From CAWDMC01 sp963803295 (GTDB taxonomy: Bacteria > Acidobacteriota > Terriglobia > UBA7540), in contig CAWDMC010000009.1 in NCBI GenBank assembly GCA_963803295.1, forward strand, positions 558,001 to 622,000: a DNA stretch of 64,000 nucleotides. The letters are read 5' to 3'. Positions 17,501 through 26,801 of this stretch are shown here, piece by piece. The notes under the pieces were generated by a model. That model ran no database searches, had not been told where the DNA came from, and saw only the letters and a program-made list of their open reading frames with translations. The translations under genes and the position numbers were made by a program. Numbering within the stretch: the stretch's first letter is position 1; the number at the start of each line of letters is the position of its first letter.

Positions 17501-18093
17501 CCAACTTCAACGTGAATGTCCGAGGGGGTAGCAGGCGATCGACCGACGCTCAACTGGTCCGGGAATGTCTCAAGGGAAACGAACAGGCCTGGTCCATTCT
17601 GATCGGCCGCTACAAGAACCTGATCTTTTCTATCCCGATAAGAACAGGCATTCCTCAAGATGACGCCAGCGATATCTTTCAAGCCGTCTGCCTGGATCTC
17701 GTATGTGAACTTCCCAAGCTGAGGCATCCGAAGGCTCTGCCGCGCTGGCTTGTTCAGGTGGCCTACCACAAGTGCCTTCGGTGGAAAACCGATCGAAGCC
17801 ATTATTCGGACGGTCCTCCGAAAGATGAGGAGACGGAGCCCGGCGCTGACATAGAGCCGCCTCCCGACGAACTACTGTACGAAGCGGAGCGCTCACAGAA
17901 GATACGACAAGTGCTCTCTGAGTTGGAACCTCGATGTCGCCAGCTTATCGAGGCGCTGTTTTTCGAGAGCCCAGCACGGCCTTATCGCGAAGTGGCCCAG
18001 AGTTTGGACCTGGCCGCGAGCTCAATTGGACCAATCCGCGAACGTTGCCTGGAGCGTGTCCGCAAACTTCTGGAAATGGCAGGGCTCGGATGA
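17497..18093 (+). CDS. ECF-type RNA polymerase sigma factor
   Basis: 198 residues from the ATG at 17497 (ATGA overlap with the binding-protein stop). Region 2 is seen at ~15-85 (DAQLVRECLKGNEQAWSILI, PQDDASDIFQAVCLDLV, ALPRWLVQVAYHKCLRWKTD) and region 4 at ~135-190 (LEPRCRQLIEALFFE, PYREVAQSLDLAASSIGPIR). Its stop overlaps the start of the TPR-CHAT protease (ATGA). No membrane anti-sigma factor adjoins it; the protease or the zinc-finger protein at 21177 are the candidates for its control. Confidence 0.88.
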   Translation: MTNFNVNVRGGSRRSTDAQLVRECLKGNEQAWSILIGRYKNLIFSIPIRTGIPQDDASDIFQAVCLDLVCELPKLRHPKALPRWLVQVAYHKCLRWKTDRSHYSDGPPKDEETEPGADIEPPPDELLYEAERSQKIRQVLSELEPRCRQLIEALFFESPARPYREVAQSLDLAASSIGPIRERCLERVRKLLEMAGLG

Positions 18094-20960
18094 AAGGGGA
18101 CGCAAAATCGGCCTCTTATACCGAGAGCGCCATTAGAAAACTGGCTGAACTCTCCGATGTGAGCAGCCGGGAGGACTTCCTTCGTCGTCACCGTCGGCTG
18201 CTCCAGCCCAGCGTCGTCGAGAGGCTCGCCGAGAGCGTGCGGGAACAGGTCAGGGTGAATCTCGACCACGCCCTGCGCCTGGCAGAAGCCGCCGTGCAGA
18301 TTGCGGAGCGACTTGGACAATCCGGCCCCTTGGCTCGCGGTCTCCGCGCCAAAGCAAACGCGCTTCATTTCCTCGGCCAGAACAAGGCGGCAGCTGATCT
18401 CCACCGGCAGGCAGTTGCTCTTTTCGTCGCGGAGGGTGACCTTACGGAAACGGGACGAACTCTCAGCGGGTCGATTCAGCCGTTGATCCTCCTAGGCGAG
18501 TACGATCGCGCCCAGGCGGCCGCACGCCGTGCGCAAGAGACCTTCGCTCGCTGTGGTGATACGCTTCGGCTGGCCCGACTGCAGATCAATATCGGCAATA
18601 TTTTCCATCGTCAAGACCGTTTCGCCGAAGCTCTTGCCTGCTACGAGCGAGCCTATGCCCAACTTCTTCCACTCGATGATACCGAGGGTATTGCGTCTTC
18701 CCTGCACAATATCGCCGTCTGCCTGATCAGCCTGAACGATTTTCGTAAGGCGACCGCGATCTATGGACGCGCGCGTGCATTCTGCAAAGAGCACCACATG
18801 CCTCTCGCAATTGTGCAGGCTGATTACAACATCGCCTACCTCCACTACTTATGCGGTGAATACAGCCTGGCGATCCACACACTGACTGCAACCCGGGACC
18901 TAGCGGACGGAGTTTCCGATGCCTACCACGCGGCCCTATGCCGCCTGGATCTGGCTGATGTCTATCTGGAACTCAATCTGAATGACGAAGCGGCCGAGAC
19001 AGCGCAAGAGGCATTCCGGCGATTTCAGCACTTGAACATGCGATATGAAGCGGCTAAGTCTCTGACCAATGTTGCCTGCGCGATGGGCCGACTGGGAGAG
19101 ACGCGGCAGGCTCTAAAGCTCTTGAGCCGCGCGGGTGCCATGTTCCGTGAAGAGGGCAATAGCGTCTGGCGCTCCTTCATCGACTTATGTCGCGCCACCA
19201 TTCTCGTGAAGGAAAAGGAGTATCAGCGCTCTCACAACCTGTGCCTGAAGGCTCTCAAATCGTTCGAGACTTCACAGTTGCCAAACCGGGTGATATCGTG
19301 CCGCTTGCTGCTGGTCCGGTCCCATCTTGGCATGGGGAATGTCGAGTCGGCAAGGGACGAGTGCCTTCGCGCTCTGACGGAAGCGGTAGGGGTCGAAGCG
19401 CCCTTGCTCGCTCACCAAGCGCAGTTTCTCATGGGACAGGTCCACGAGGCCAATCAGAGTCGCGACGCGGCGTACGAGGCCTACCAACGGTCCCGCGAGG
19501 TGCTGGAGGCACTCCGAAGCAACCTCCACCGGGAAGACCTTAAGATCGCGTTTGTACAGGACAGGCTGGAGGTCTACGAAAGACTTGTCGACATCTGCCT
19601 GAGCCGACACTCAGGTAGCGCAATTGAGGAGGCTTTTCAGTGCATCGAGGAAGCTAAGTCTCGAAGCCTCAGAGAGGTGGTCGGCCGACACGGTCGATTG
19701 CCGTCGGGCCTTGAGTCTGAGCGGAACGAACTTCTTTGCCGGATCAGCGATTTGCGAGAGACGTTGAACTGGTACTATCACCGTATTGAACTCGAGCAGC
19801 TTAGTAGTGACACGCACTCACTCGAACGTCGCAAGGACCTTGAGGCCGAAGCGCGAAGGAAAGAGCGAGAGTTGCTGGCGCTGCTTCGGGAAATCCCGGA
19901 TTCCGATGCGAGGCTGATGGAGTTCTATCGGCCGATGAGCGCAACCCTGACAGAAATACGTGCTGCCTTGGCGCCAGGTGCCATTCTGGTGGAATTCTTT
20001 CGTGTACACTCCCGGTTCCTGGCAGCCGTGATCACGCGTGACCAGTGTGAGATCATGCCTGTGGCGGATGTGTCCCGGGTGAGCGAGTTGATGGCGCTGC
20101 TCCAGTTTCAACTTTCCAAGTTCCGCCTGGGACCACAATACAGGAGTTTTCTTGGCGGACAACTACTGCGCGTCGTCCAAGCTCATCTTCGTGAGTTATA
20201 TCAGCAAGTCCTAGCACCGATACGTCATCTATTGCGAGGCCGCCAATTGATCTTTGTGCCTCACGATGCCCTACATTACCTGCCGTTCCACGCGCTGTTT
20301 GATGGCAGGCGGCATCTGATTGATTCCTATCCGATATCCTATGCACCCAGCGCCAGTGTTTTTGTCCTGTGCTCGCGAAGATCGAGCAAGGCGGGCGGCC
20401 CGTCCCTGGTTCTGGGTGTTCCCGATCCCCGTGCTCCCAATATCCACGAAGAAGTACAGGCGATCTCGGCCATCCTTGCCGATTCGGAGCTCTTTGTGGG
20501 GGAGAGCGCCAGCGAGGAGAAACTGCGCGAGAGGGGACCTTCGAGCCCTTTCATTCACATTGCAACTCATGCCTATTTTCGGCAGGACAATCCGCTGTTC
20601 TCAGCAATTCGATTGGGCACCTCGTACCTGACCCTGCTGGATGTCTATCGGTTGAATCTTCCAGCTCGGCTCATAACCTTGAGCGGATGTGCTACTGGAA
20701 TGAGCGTCGTCGCCGGAGGCGATGAACTACTGGGGCTCGTTCGCGGCTTCCTGTCTGCCGGATCGGAATCATTGCTCCTGACTCTGTGGGATGTCCACGA
20801 CGAGACGACAACACTCTTCATGAAATCATTCTATGGCCGACTCAGACACCGCCAAGATCGCGCGCTCGCGCTGCAGAGTGCGATGGTGGAACTACGCGAA
20901 TCCTTCCCTCACCCCTACTACTGGGCGCCGTTTTTGCTGGTGGGGAAGAGTTTGTCCTGA
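18090..20960 (+). CDS. TPR-CHAT protease
   Basis: 956 residues from the ATG at 18090, which overlaps the sigma stop; an open frame upstream lies inside the sigma gene. Residues ~60-490 are TPR repeats (ALACYERAYAQL, GIASSLHNIAVCLI, ALKLLSRAGAMF). A coiled-coil follows at ~540-600 (RKDLEAEARRKERELLALLR). Residues ~620-955 are a CHAT caspase-fold domain with the expected dyad: His827 in HIATHAYF and Cys867 in LSGCATGM, then GDELLGLVRGFLSAG and LTLWDVHDE. Known of the family: TPR-CHAT proteins are caspase-like proteases switched on by partners bound to the TPR; Csx29 of type III-E CRISPR cuts a sigma-factor inhibitor. Here the gene is coupled to a sigma factor with no CRISPR genes, so a protease acting on sigma control is inferred. 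Confidence 0.9.
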   Translation: MKGDAKSASYTESAIRKLAELSDVSSREDFLRRHRRLLQPSVVERLAESVREQVRVNLDHALRLAEAAVQIAERLGQSGPLARGLRAKANALHFLGQNKAAADLHRQAVALFVAEGDLTETGRTLSGSIQPLILLGEYDRAQAAARRAQETFARCGDTLRLARLQINIGNIFHRQDRFAEALACYERAYAQLLPLDDTEGIASSLHNIAVCLISLNDFRKATAIYGRARAFCKEHHMPLAIVQADYNIAYLHYLCGEYSLAIHTLTATRDLADGVSDAYHAALCRLDLADVYLELNLNDEAAETAQEAFRRFQHLNMRYEAAKSLTNVACAMGRLGETRQALKLLSRAGAMFREEGNSVWRSFIDLCRATILVKEKEYQRSHNLCLKALKSFETSQLPNRVISCRLLLVRSHLGMGNVESARDECLRALTEAVGVEAPLLAHQAQFLMGQVHEANQSRDAAYEAYQRSREVLEALRSNLHREDLKIAFVQDRLEVYERLVDICLSRHSGSAIEEAFQCIEEAKSRSLREVVGRHGRLPSGLESERNELLCRISDLRETLNWYYHRIELEQLSSDTHSLERRKDLEAEARRKERELLALLREIPDSDARLMEFYRPMSATLTEIRAALAPGAILVEFFRVHSRFLAAVITRDQCEIMPVADVSRVSELMALLQFQLSKFRLGPQYRSFLGGQLLRVVQAHLRELYQQVLAPIRHLLRGRQLIFVPHDALHYLPFHALFDGRRHLIDSYPISYAPSASVFVLCSRRSSKAGGPSLVLGVPDPRAPNIHEEVQAISAILADSELFVGESASEEKLRERGPSSPFIHIATHAYFRQDNPLFSAIRLGTSYLTLLDVYRLNLPARLITLSGCATGMSVVAGGDELLGLVRGFLSAGSESLLLTLWDVHDETTTLFMKSFYGRLRHRQDRALALQSAMVELRESFPHPYYWAPFLLVGKSLS

Positions 20961-21028
20961 GGGAACGGATCACTCGGATCCGGTGCTGTAACGGCAGCGA
21001 AGCTTCGCGACCCGAGGAGGAAAAAATC

Positions 21029-21136
21029 TTGGCTGGGCTGTATTTTTTGGCGCTTCTCTTTACCTTATGGATTAGAGGAGAGCCTAGCGCTCGTGGACCG
21101 GTCAGTCTCGGAGCAGAGGAAACCCTGGCACGATGA
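21029..21136 (+). CDS. Putative 35-residue single-span membrane peptide
   Basis: A TTG codon at 21029 preceded by AGGAGG at ideal spacing opens a 35-codon frame: a hydrophobic segment LYFLALLFTLWI followed by a charged tail (RGEPSARG, GAEETLAR) to TGA at 21134. It fills most of the gap between the CHAT gene and the zinc-finger gene. The strong ribosome site and membrane-peptide look support it; the TTG start and lack of any family knowledge argue for caution. Confidence 0.4.
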   Translation: MAGLYFLALLFTLWIRGEPSARGPVSLGAEETLAR

Positions 21137-21176
21137 CTGGCCGGCCCAGGCGCTCCGAGCACGAGGTTTTTGAAAC

Positions 21177-21815
21177 ATGAGTCATTTCACGCTTGCGGAT
21201 TGGACCGATTTTGTTCGGCGACTAAAGAATCGTTCGGTGACCGCACAGATGCAACGGCATCTGGACGAAGGCTGTGAGCAGTGCTCGAGAGTAGTGCGGA
21301 TGTGGCAGGACCTGTGTGATTTCGGGTCTAGGGAGGGATTGTACCGCCCGCCTGAGCGGGCGTTACGCTCCGCATTGGAGTCTTACCGCGTTTTGAAGTC
21401 CCGGAAAGAGGAATCCAAGGTGGCGATGATGGCTCGGTTGCTGTTTGACAGCTACCTTGAGCCGATACCCGCGGGTATTCGGTCCTCCCAGTCTACGCCC
21501 CGGCAATTGGCCTATTCTGCAGGCAATCTCTTGATCGATTTGCGCCTTGAGCACAAATTAGGTCGCACTCGTCTGGTGGGTCAAGCCCAACGTCGCGTCG
21601 CCAGAGGGCCAGGAGTGGCCGGCCTCGACGTGATTGTTCAAAAGGGAGCCAAAATCGTGGCGCAGACGAGATGCAATCGATTTGGAGAATTCCAGCTTGA
21701 GCTGCAATCTAAGAAAAGTGAGCGATTCTCGGTCCTTCTCAAGGCACGAAAATCAGTTGTAACGATACCTCTTCGTGGTGTTCGACCATGTCAGGAGAGC
21801 GGTTTAATCTCGTAG
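21177..21815 (+). CDS. Zinc-finger (HxxxCxxC) protein with beta-sandwich tail
   Basis: 212 residues. Near residue 28 it has HLDEGCEQCSRVV, the HxxxCxxC motif of zinc-binding anti-sigma domains. There is no membrane segment. The C-terminal ~70 residues (GLDVIVQKGAKIVAQTR, NRFGEFQLEL) resemble a carboxypeptidase-regulatory-like sandwich. Position after the sigma and CHAT genes suggests a soluble anti-sigma factor and possibly the CHAT substrate; this is inference, and no cleavage site is recognisable. Confidence 0.7.
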   Translation: MSHFTLADWTDFVRRLKNRSVTAQMQRHLDEGCEQCSRVVRMWQDLCDFGSREGLYRPPERALRSALESYRVLKSRKEESKVAMMARLLFDSYLEPIPAGIRSSQSTPRQLAYSAGNLLIDLRLEHKLGRTRLVGQAQRRVARGPGVAGLDVIVQKGAKIVAQTRCNRFGEFQLELQSKKSERFSVLLKARKSVVTIPLRGVRPCQESGLIS

Positions 21816-21930
21816 GCACGTGACTCGTTGCAGATAAAGATATGCAAGAAAGCCAAAGCGAAACGATATTGGGAAGGACGAAAACGCGAGTTGTGTCGAT
21901 TTTGCGATCTGGTCAGTGAAGGGGGCAGCC

Positions 21931-23215
21931 GTGAAGTACTGCATTGTTGTGGTGTTATTGGCGTTTTGTTTGCTCTCGCCCAGGACAGCGGTCGCTGACA
22001 ATCGGTTCATAGTTCGCGACAGCCTCGGCTTAGTCTCGCTGCAAAACACATGCTTGCTTTTAGGTTGTAACGTGGTGGAAGGACTTGATGGCGCTCTTGG
22101 CCAGCTTTTCCTTGTCACAGCTCCTAGTATTATCGACCCAAACCTCTTCATCCTTACCCTCGATCAGCCTGTTCGGCGTGGTGGATGCAGAGATTGACCA
22201 GTTGGTCCGCGTTCGTCAATGTTCGGGAACAAGTATCCCCCCAGGCTTGTATGACTCCGCACCCGTCACATATTTCGGCTCCACTGTCTGGGACGGATAT
22301 GTCAATCAGCCAGCCGCTCGGATCGTTCGATTAGCAGATGCGCAGGACATATTCAACGTGACCGGAGCCGGGACCGTTGCGGTCATCGACACGGGCATCG
22401 ACCCCAGCCACCCAGCCTTTGCGAATGTGCTGGTTTCGGGCTACGACTTCACCCGCAACGTTGCGGGTGGTTCCGAGCTTAACGACGTGCAGCAATGGGA
22501 TACAAGCGGCCAACCCACTCCCGGGCAGGTTACCCAATCAACTATGGCAGTCGTAGACCCATACAATGCCACGACCCTAGGCGGTTCGAACTACGTCGCG
22601 TTTGGTCATGGGACGATGGTCTCGGGAATTATTCATCTCGTCGCGCCGGGTGCGCGAATCATGTCTCTCAAAGCCTTTAATGCCAATGGGCTTGGATATC
22701 TATCTGACGTGCTTCGCGCCATGTACTACGCGGTAAAAAACAACGCCAAAGTAATTAATATGAGCTTTAGCTTCCAGGCTGCCTCGCCAGAGATGCAGAA
22801 ATCCATCCAGTATGCAGGAACACGGGGGGTGATTTGTGCGGCCGCCGCTGGGAACGATGGGGAAGACGTAACAGTCTACCCGGCGGGTTATACGAAGCTC
22901 GTCATGGGTGTAGCCTCTACCTCGGATAGTGACATCCTCTCCTCATTTTCCAACTATGGCGAAGATGTGTGGGTCGCTGCACCAGGTGAAGCTATTATCA
23001 CCACATATCCACACGGCACCTATGCAGCAGGTTGGGGTACTTCATTCAGCACTCCCTTGGTCTCCGGAGGCATTGCCCTGCTGGTGAGCCTGAGTCACGA
23101 CGTGAGTCAGAGTCAGGCCGCAAATGCGATGAGCTTCGCGCACTGGATTTCGCCCGAGGTCGGTCATGGACGAATTGACCTCTACGAGGCGCTATCGGCT
23201 TTCGCGTCGCAATGA
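21931..23215 (+). CDS. Secreted subtilase (S8), frame-broken in the propeptide
   Basis: The GTG at 21931 has GGGGG eight bases upstream and begins a signal peptide (CIVVVLLAFCLLSPRTAVA). A propeptide-like part follows (RFIVRDSLGLVSLQ, GLDGALGQLFLVTAPS). The frame then stops at 22197, while the next frame continues with ISLFGVVDAEIDQLV; removing one base near 22162 restores one protein of ~428 residues. Catalytic triad: Asp in VAVIDTGID (codon 22388), His in GHGTMVSG (22608), Ser in GTSFSTPL (23042). Last gene of the importer/sigma/CHAT run. It may make extracellular peptides for the importer. Confidence 0.8.
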
Positions 23216-23251
23216 GTTGAGGCAGGTGTATTCGGGAGGTGATCCAAGCTA

Positions 23252-23377
23252 GTGGCCAAGGTTGAACGAGCCGGGGCACCACCGGCCATCAGTCGCCTGC
23301 GGCTACACTCAAAGGCGGTTGCTGGGGAATTGGCGCAGCGGATCATCGCCGACCTGGAGGAGAGTCTAGTTCCTTAG
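23252..23377 (+). CDS. Possible 41-residue ORF after the subtilase
   Basis: GTG at 23252, with GGGAGG about 11 bases upstream, opens 41 codons (VERAGAPPAISRLRLHSKAV, then ELAQRIIADLEESLVP) ending at TAG 23375. Amphipathic and basic. No family recognised; it may be chance coding in a 312-base gap that otherwise shows nothing apart from the XRE control sites. Confidence 0.2.
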   Translation: MAKVERAGAPPAISRLRLHSKAVAGELAQRIIADLEESLVP

Positions 23378-23489
23378 GTAGTCCGGCTCCCCGCTGCACA
23401 AGGTCGCCCTTTCGTCGTCCGGCTCCTGATTGTCATCGAAGCTCGCTCGTATGGTTGGGCTACTACTTCTATTTAGTTAGTTACTGAAT

Positions 23490-23503
23490 GGCATAAAAAT
23501 GCC
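23490..23503. promoter_or_regulatory. Small perfect inverted repeat before the XRE gene
   Basis: GGCAT and ATGCC around AAAA, six bases before the first palindromic site of the XRE gene. Either a weak hairpin or a half of a larger operator. Confidence 0.25.
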
Positions 23504-23508
23504 AAGTA

Positions 23509-23533
23509 TGACATATCAGGATGTGACATGTCA
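23509..23533. promoter_or_regulatory. Two operator-like palindromes TGACATRTCA over the XRE start codon
   Basis: TGACATATCA at 23509-23518 (one mismatch from a palindrome) and TGACATGTCA at 23524-23533 (perfect palindrome) are 15 bp apart centre to centre. The second contains the ATG at 23528. This layout fits autorepression by the HTH protein that starts here. Confidence 0.45.
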
Positions 23534-24013
23534 AGTCAAATCATAGAACAGGCAGGCGTCATTTCGGCGGCTATCCGGACTCTCCGTGAAAAGCTTGGCC
23601 AGACCCAGGCGGGTATGGCGCGGCTGCTGGGCGCTTCTCTCCGTAGCTATGATCGATGGGAAGCCGCGCACACCATTCCCAGAGGCGACATCCTGGTGAA
23701 GATGATAGCGCTGTGTCCCGATGACGACACAAGGTCGCTTTTCCAGGTACCTGGCGGGTCGCAGCCTTCGGCTAAGCGCCCACCCACAAAACGAGTGGGG
23801 CCAAGAGGTGGCAGTCCTCGGGACCGCCTGCGCACTCACTTCCGCAATAGTTGCGTGGAAGCGATCGAGATTATCTACGAAACTGCGGTGCTCGGATCAA
23901 AGGCCGCAGATGAGAAACTCCGAAGCTTTGCCGATGAACTCAACCGAAATGCCCTGTCCTCCGCCGAAAGTATTGTGAAGCTGGAAGCCTCGCCGCCGGG
24001 CGACAATGGGTGA
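23528..24013 (+). CDS. XRE-family transcriptional regulator
   Basis: 161 residues. An HTH_XRE domain occupies ~10-70: IRTLREKLGQTQAGMARLLG, then SLRSYDRWEAAHTIPRGDIL. The middle is basic and Pro-rich (AKRPPTKRVGPRGGS), perhaps a linker; the last ~50 residues look helical (CVEAIEIIYETAVLGSKAAD). GGATG lies just before the ATG. The start codon is inside a palindrome, so self-repression is likely. Its only neighbour downstream is a dead transposase. Confidence 0.75.
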   Translation: MSSQIIEQAGVISAAIRTLREKLGQTQAGMARLLGASLRSYDRWEAAHTIPRGDILVKMIALCPDDDTRSLFQVPGGSQPSAKRPPTKRVGPRGGSPRDRLRTHFRNSCVEAIEIIYETAVLGSKAADEKLRSFADELNRNALSSAESIVKLEASPPGDNG

Positions 24014-24114
24014 CTCCTCCCAGGAGGAAATAATGCAGGAAGGCCGTGCCGAACACAAAGCCAAAGGGCAACTAAGTCGGTCGTTTCATAAGTTCGGTCA
24101 CGTATTTTTCTGGT

Positions 24115-24806
24115 TTATGCGGCAGCCGGTTCCACCTTGTTTAGGAGTTGTTGAAGGTCCTGGCGAGTGAACCTTCCACTCGAACGGTTTGGTGATCGAT
24201 TCGTAATAGCTCTGGAATTTCAGCAGTCGGTCGGCGACGAGCGGCAAGGTCCGGGAAATCATTGGGGGTGAGAACCTTGCGCTGAATAATGAAGAAATAG
24301 ATCTCGATTTGATTTAGCCAACTGGCATGAAGGGGTCCGTGGACCAGCACCAAGCTGGGATACCGCTGCTGCAGTCGTGCCGGGGCACGGGAGCCACGAT
24401 GAGCCGAGCCATTATCCACGATCCAGAAGACGCGCCGGGCTTGATCGTAAGGGGACCTCGTCATGACTTGGTCCACGAGCCGATCAAAAGGAGCAATCCC
24501 GTTCTGGGCTTCGTAGCGACCGAAAACTCGAGCCTGATGGACATCGAGCGCGGCGAGGTAAGCCCAAGCTCCTCGGCGCTGGTACTCATGCTCGACCCGC
24601 ATCGGCCGGCCGGGCTGGCAAACCCGAGTCGGATGCTTGCGGCGCCGGGCTTGGATACTGGTCTTCTCGTCCGCCAAGATCACGAACTCGTCGTCCTGCA
24701 GGGCCTGGCCGTTCCAACGGCGCTCGTACAGAACCAGAATCCGGCCCGCTTTAAGAGCAAAGTCGGGGTCGCGAGGGAAGATCCAAGTTAGAACTTGCGC
24801 AGTCGC
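24115..24806 (-). pseudogene. IS630-family transposase remnant
   Basis: The C-terminal DDE part of an IS630-type transposase: WIFPRDPDFALKAGR, VILADEKTSIQARRRKHPT, FWIVDNGSAHRG, LVHGPLHASWLNQIEIYFF and VLTPNDF, in the frame ending at 24141. The true family ending (YESITKPFEWK, then FTRQDLQQLLNKVEPAAA) is spread over the other two frames down to a TAA at 24115, so at least two frameshifts are present. The N-terminal HTH is gone and the frame opens only at a stop at 24807. No terminal inverted repeats were recognised. Confidence 0.8.
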
Positions 24807-24980
24807 TCAAGAGCGAGATTGATCAAGGGAACGAAAATGTTGTGGCATCACTCCTCGTGGTTAAGAAGCTGAGAGGATCGAGAACCTGGCGAAAAGCATA
24901 AAGAAGTGGGCCAAGGCAGGCTGACGTGGTCCAGTATCAGTGTCTTCCACGCTCTTTGAGTTCTGACTCTTGCCGGAGTC

Positions 24981-26651
24981 TCACGGGGCTTGATAAACCA
25001 GCGTGCCGCCGACAAACGTCATCACCACTTTTGCTCCTTTGACCTGGTGGGGGATCTCCGCGGGTGAGATGGTAAAGAGATTCTGGGAGAGCACGATAAT
25101 ATCAGCCAGTTTGCCGGGAGCAAGAGTTCCCTTCTCCTTCTCCTGGAAGGCCGCATAAGCGCTGCCCTGAGTGTAAGCACGCAGAGCCTCATCCACGCTC
25201 AGGCTCTGTTCCGGGAACCAACCGCCGGGATGTTTGCCGTCGAGCGTCTCGCGAGCGACGGCGGCATAGACCCCCAGGAGTGGATCAAGCGGCGCTACAG
25301 GCCAGTCAGTCCCAAAGGCCAGCGCCGCTCCGGCCTTAAGCATGGACCGCCAGGCGTAGCTTGAGAGCGCGCGCTCGTAGCCAATACGCTTCTCCACCCA
25401 GCGGCCATCATCGATGGCGTGATAGGGTTGCATGCTGGCGATCACGCCTAATTTGCCAAAACGCTCAAAATCCGCCGGGCGGACGTGCTGCGCGTGCTCG
25501 ATGCGGAAGCGATGAGAGGCGGGATCGGAACCCCCGGCGCGAGCAAAGATGTCGAGCATTTCGGCTACGGCGCGACTACCGATGGCGTGTACGCAAACCT
25601 GGATCCCGGCTTTGTCGGCGCCATCGACAGCAGCCTCCATTTTCGCTGTGGGAGACATCAGGGGCAACGGCAGGCCGTAATTGCTGACATCGTCCGTATA
25701 GGGCTCGTCCATCCAGGCTGTGCGCGAGCCGATCGAGCCGTCAGCGAATCCCTTCACCGCGCCGAACTGAATCAGATCGCTGCCCATGTTTCGGGCCAGG
25801 CCGAGATCCGCCAGCTTCTGCCATGCCTCGATGGGAATCACCTCATAGAATCGACAAGTGAGCCAGCCTTCGCGTTCAGCGCGCGCCAATAATTGGATCT
25901 CGCCGGTGAAGGTCCCTCCCGGCATGCTTCCGCCTAGATTCATGTCTTCTACGGAGGTCACACCCAGACGGGCCGCCTCGCCGAGACCCGCTTTCAAGGC
26001 CTCTTCCGATTCCGCCTCGCTCGGATAAGGAATGATCCGTAAGACCAGGTCCTGAGCGGCATCTTTTAGAACGCCAGTGGGTTCGCCAGTCGCCGCGTCG
26101 CGAACGATCGTGCCGCCGGTCGGGTCTGGCGTATTTTTGGTCACCCCGGCCAGTTTGAGTGCCAGTGAATTGGCGAGACCGGCGTGTCTGTCGTAGCGAT
26201 CGATATAGACAGGATTCGCGGACGTGGCCGCGTCGATCATCCAGCGCGTGGGGAGTTGGGCATCGGGCCAGGCTTCTTCATCCCAGTTGCCACCCAGGAG
26301 CCAGCGGCCTTTCGGCATCGACTTCGCCTTGGCGGCGAGGCGCTCGATAAACTCTAGCTCGCTTCGCGTGTTCTTCAAGTCCACTTTGAGCAATTGGAAA
26401 CTGCCATCCATGAAGTGGACGTGATCGTCAATGAAACCGGGCATCGCCATACGGCCTGCGAGGTCCACCACCTTGGTATTCGGTCCAGCATAAGCTTCGA
26501 CCTCGTCATCGCTGCCCACCGCCAGGACTCGTCCATGGGCGACGGCGAGGGCTTCCGCCCAGAGTGTCGGCGAAGGCTTCTGGCCCGGTCCCGCGTAAGG
26601 TTCGCCCGTCCAGATCTTGCCATGAAGCAATATGAGATCAACGCCTTTCAT
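24981..26651 (-). CDS. Amidohydrolase, YtcJ/AepA type
   Basis: 556 residues from the ATG at 26651, which has GGAGG 11 bases upstream; the frame is open 28 codons further without a site. Metal-dependent hydrolase features: GFIDDHVHFMDG (HxH), VCVHAIGSRA, RIEHAQHVRP, FGTDWPVAPLDP, and the terminal small sandwich GTLAPGKLADIIVL. The order fits the amidohydrolase_3 family, whose members cleave N-acyl or cyclic amides; substrate unknown. No secretion signal. It follows leuB in the same direction after 150 bases but need not share its pathway. Confidence 0.85.
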   Translation of the reverse strand: MKGVDLILLHGKIWTGEPYAGPGQKPSPTLWAEALAVAHGRVLAVGSDDEVEAYAGPNTKVVDLAGRMAMPGFIDDHVHFMDGSFQLLKVDLKNTRSELEFIERLAAKAKSMPKGRWLLGGNWDEEAWPDAQLPTRWMIDAATSANPVYIDRYDRHAGLANSLALKLAGVTKNTPDPTGGTIVRDAATGEPTGVLKDAAQDLVLRIIPYPSEAESEEALKAGLGEAARLGVTSVEDMNLGGSMPGGTFTGEIQLLARAEREGWLTCRFYEVIPIEAWQKLADLGLARNMGSDLIQFGAVKGFADGSIGSRTAWMDEPYTDDVSNYGLPLPLMSPTAKMEAAVDGADKAGIQVCVHAIGSRAVAEMLDIFARAGGSDPASHRFRIEHAQHVRPADFERFGKLGVIASMQPYHAIDDGRWVEKRIGYERALSSYAWRSMLKAGAALAFGTDWPVAPLDPLLGVYAAVARETLDGKHPGGWFPEQSLSVDEALRAYTQGSAYAAFQEKEKGTLAPGKLADIIVLSQNLFTISPAEIPHQVKGAKVVMTFVGGTLVYQAP

Positions 26652-26801
26652 GGGATAGCGAGCCTCCGCCCGCGGAAAGGACACACCGGCGTGGAGAGTA
26701 CCGACAGGAGGAATAATGTCAGGCAAAAGGTCCACGACGGAGGGATGATAGGAACGATTAGTTCTACGCGCACCAAGGCTGGTCTCTCCGGGTCGACCGC
26801 C

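Noticed and set aside
17497..20960. Type III-E CRISPR system around the TPR-CHAT gene
   Set aside because: No Cas7-11 effector, no Cas1/Cas2 and no repeat-spacer array in the window; only the protease and sigma logic is similar.
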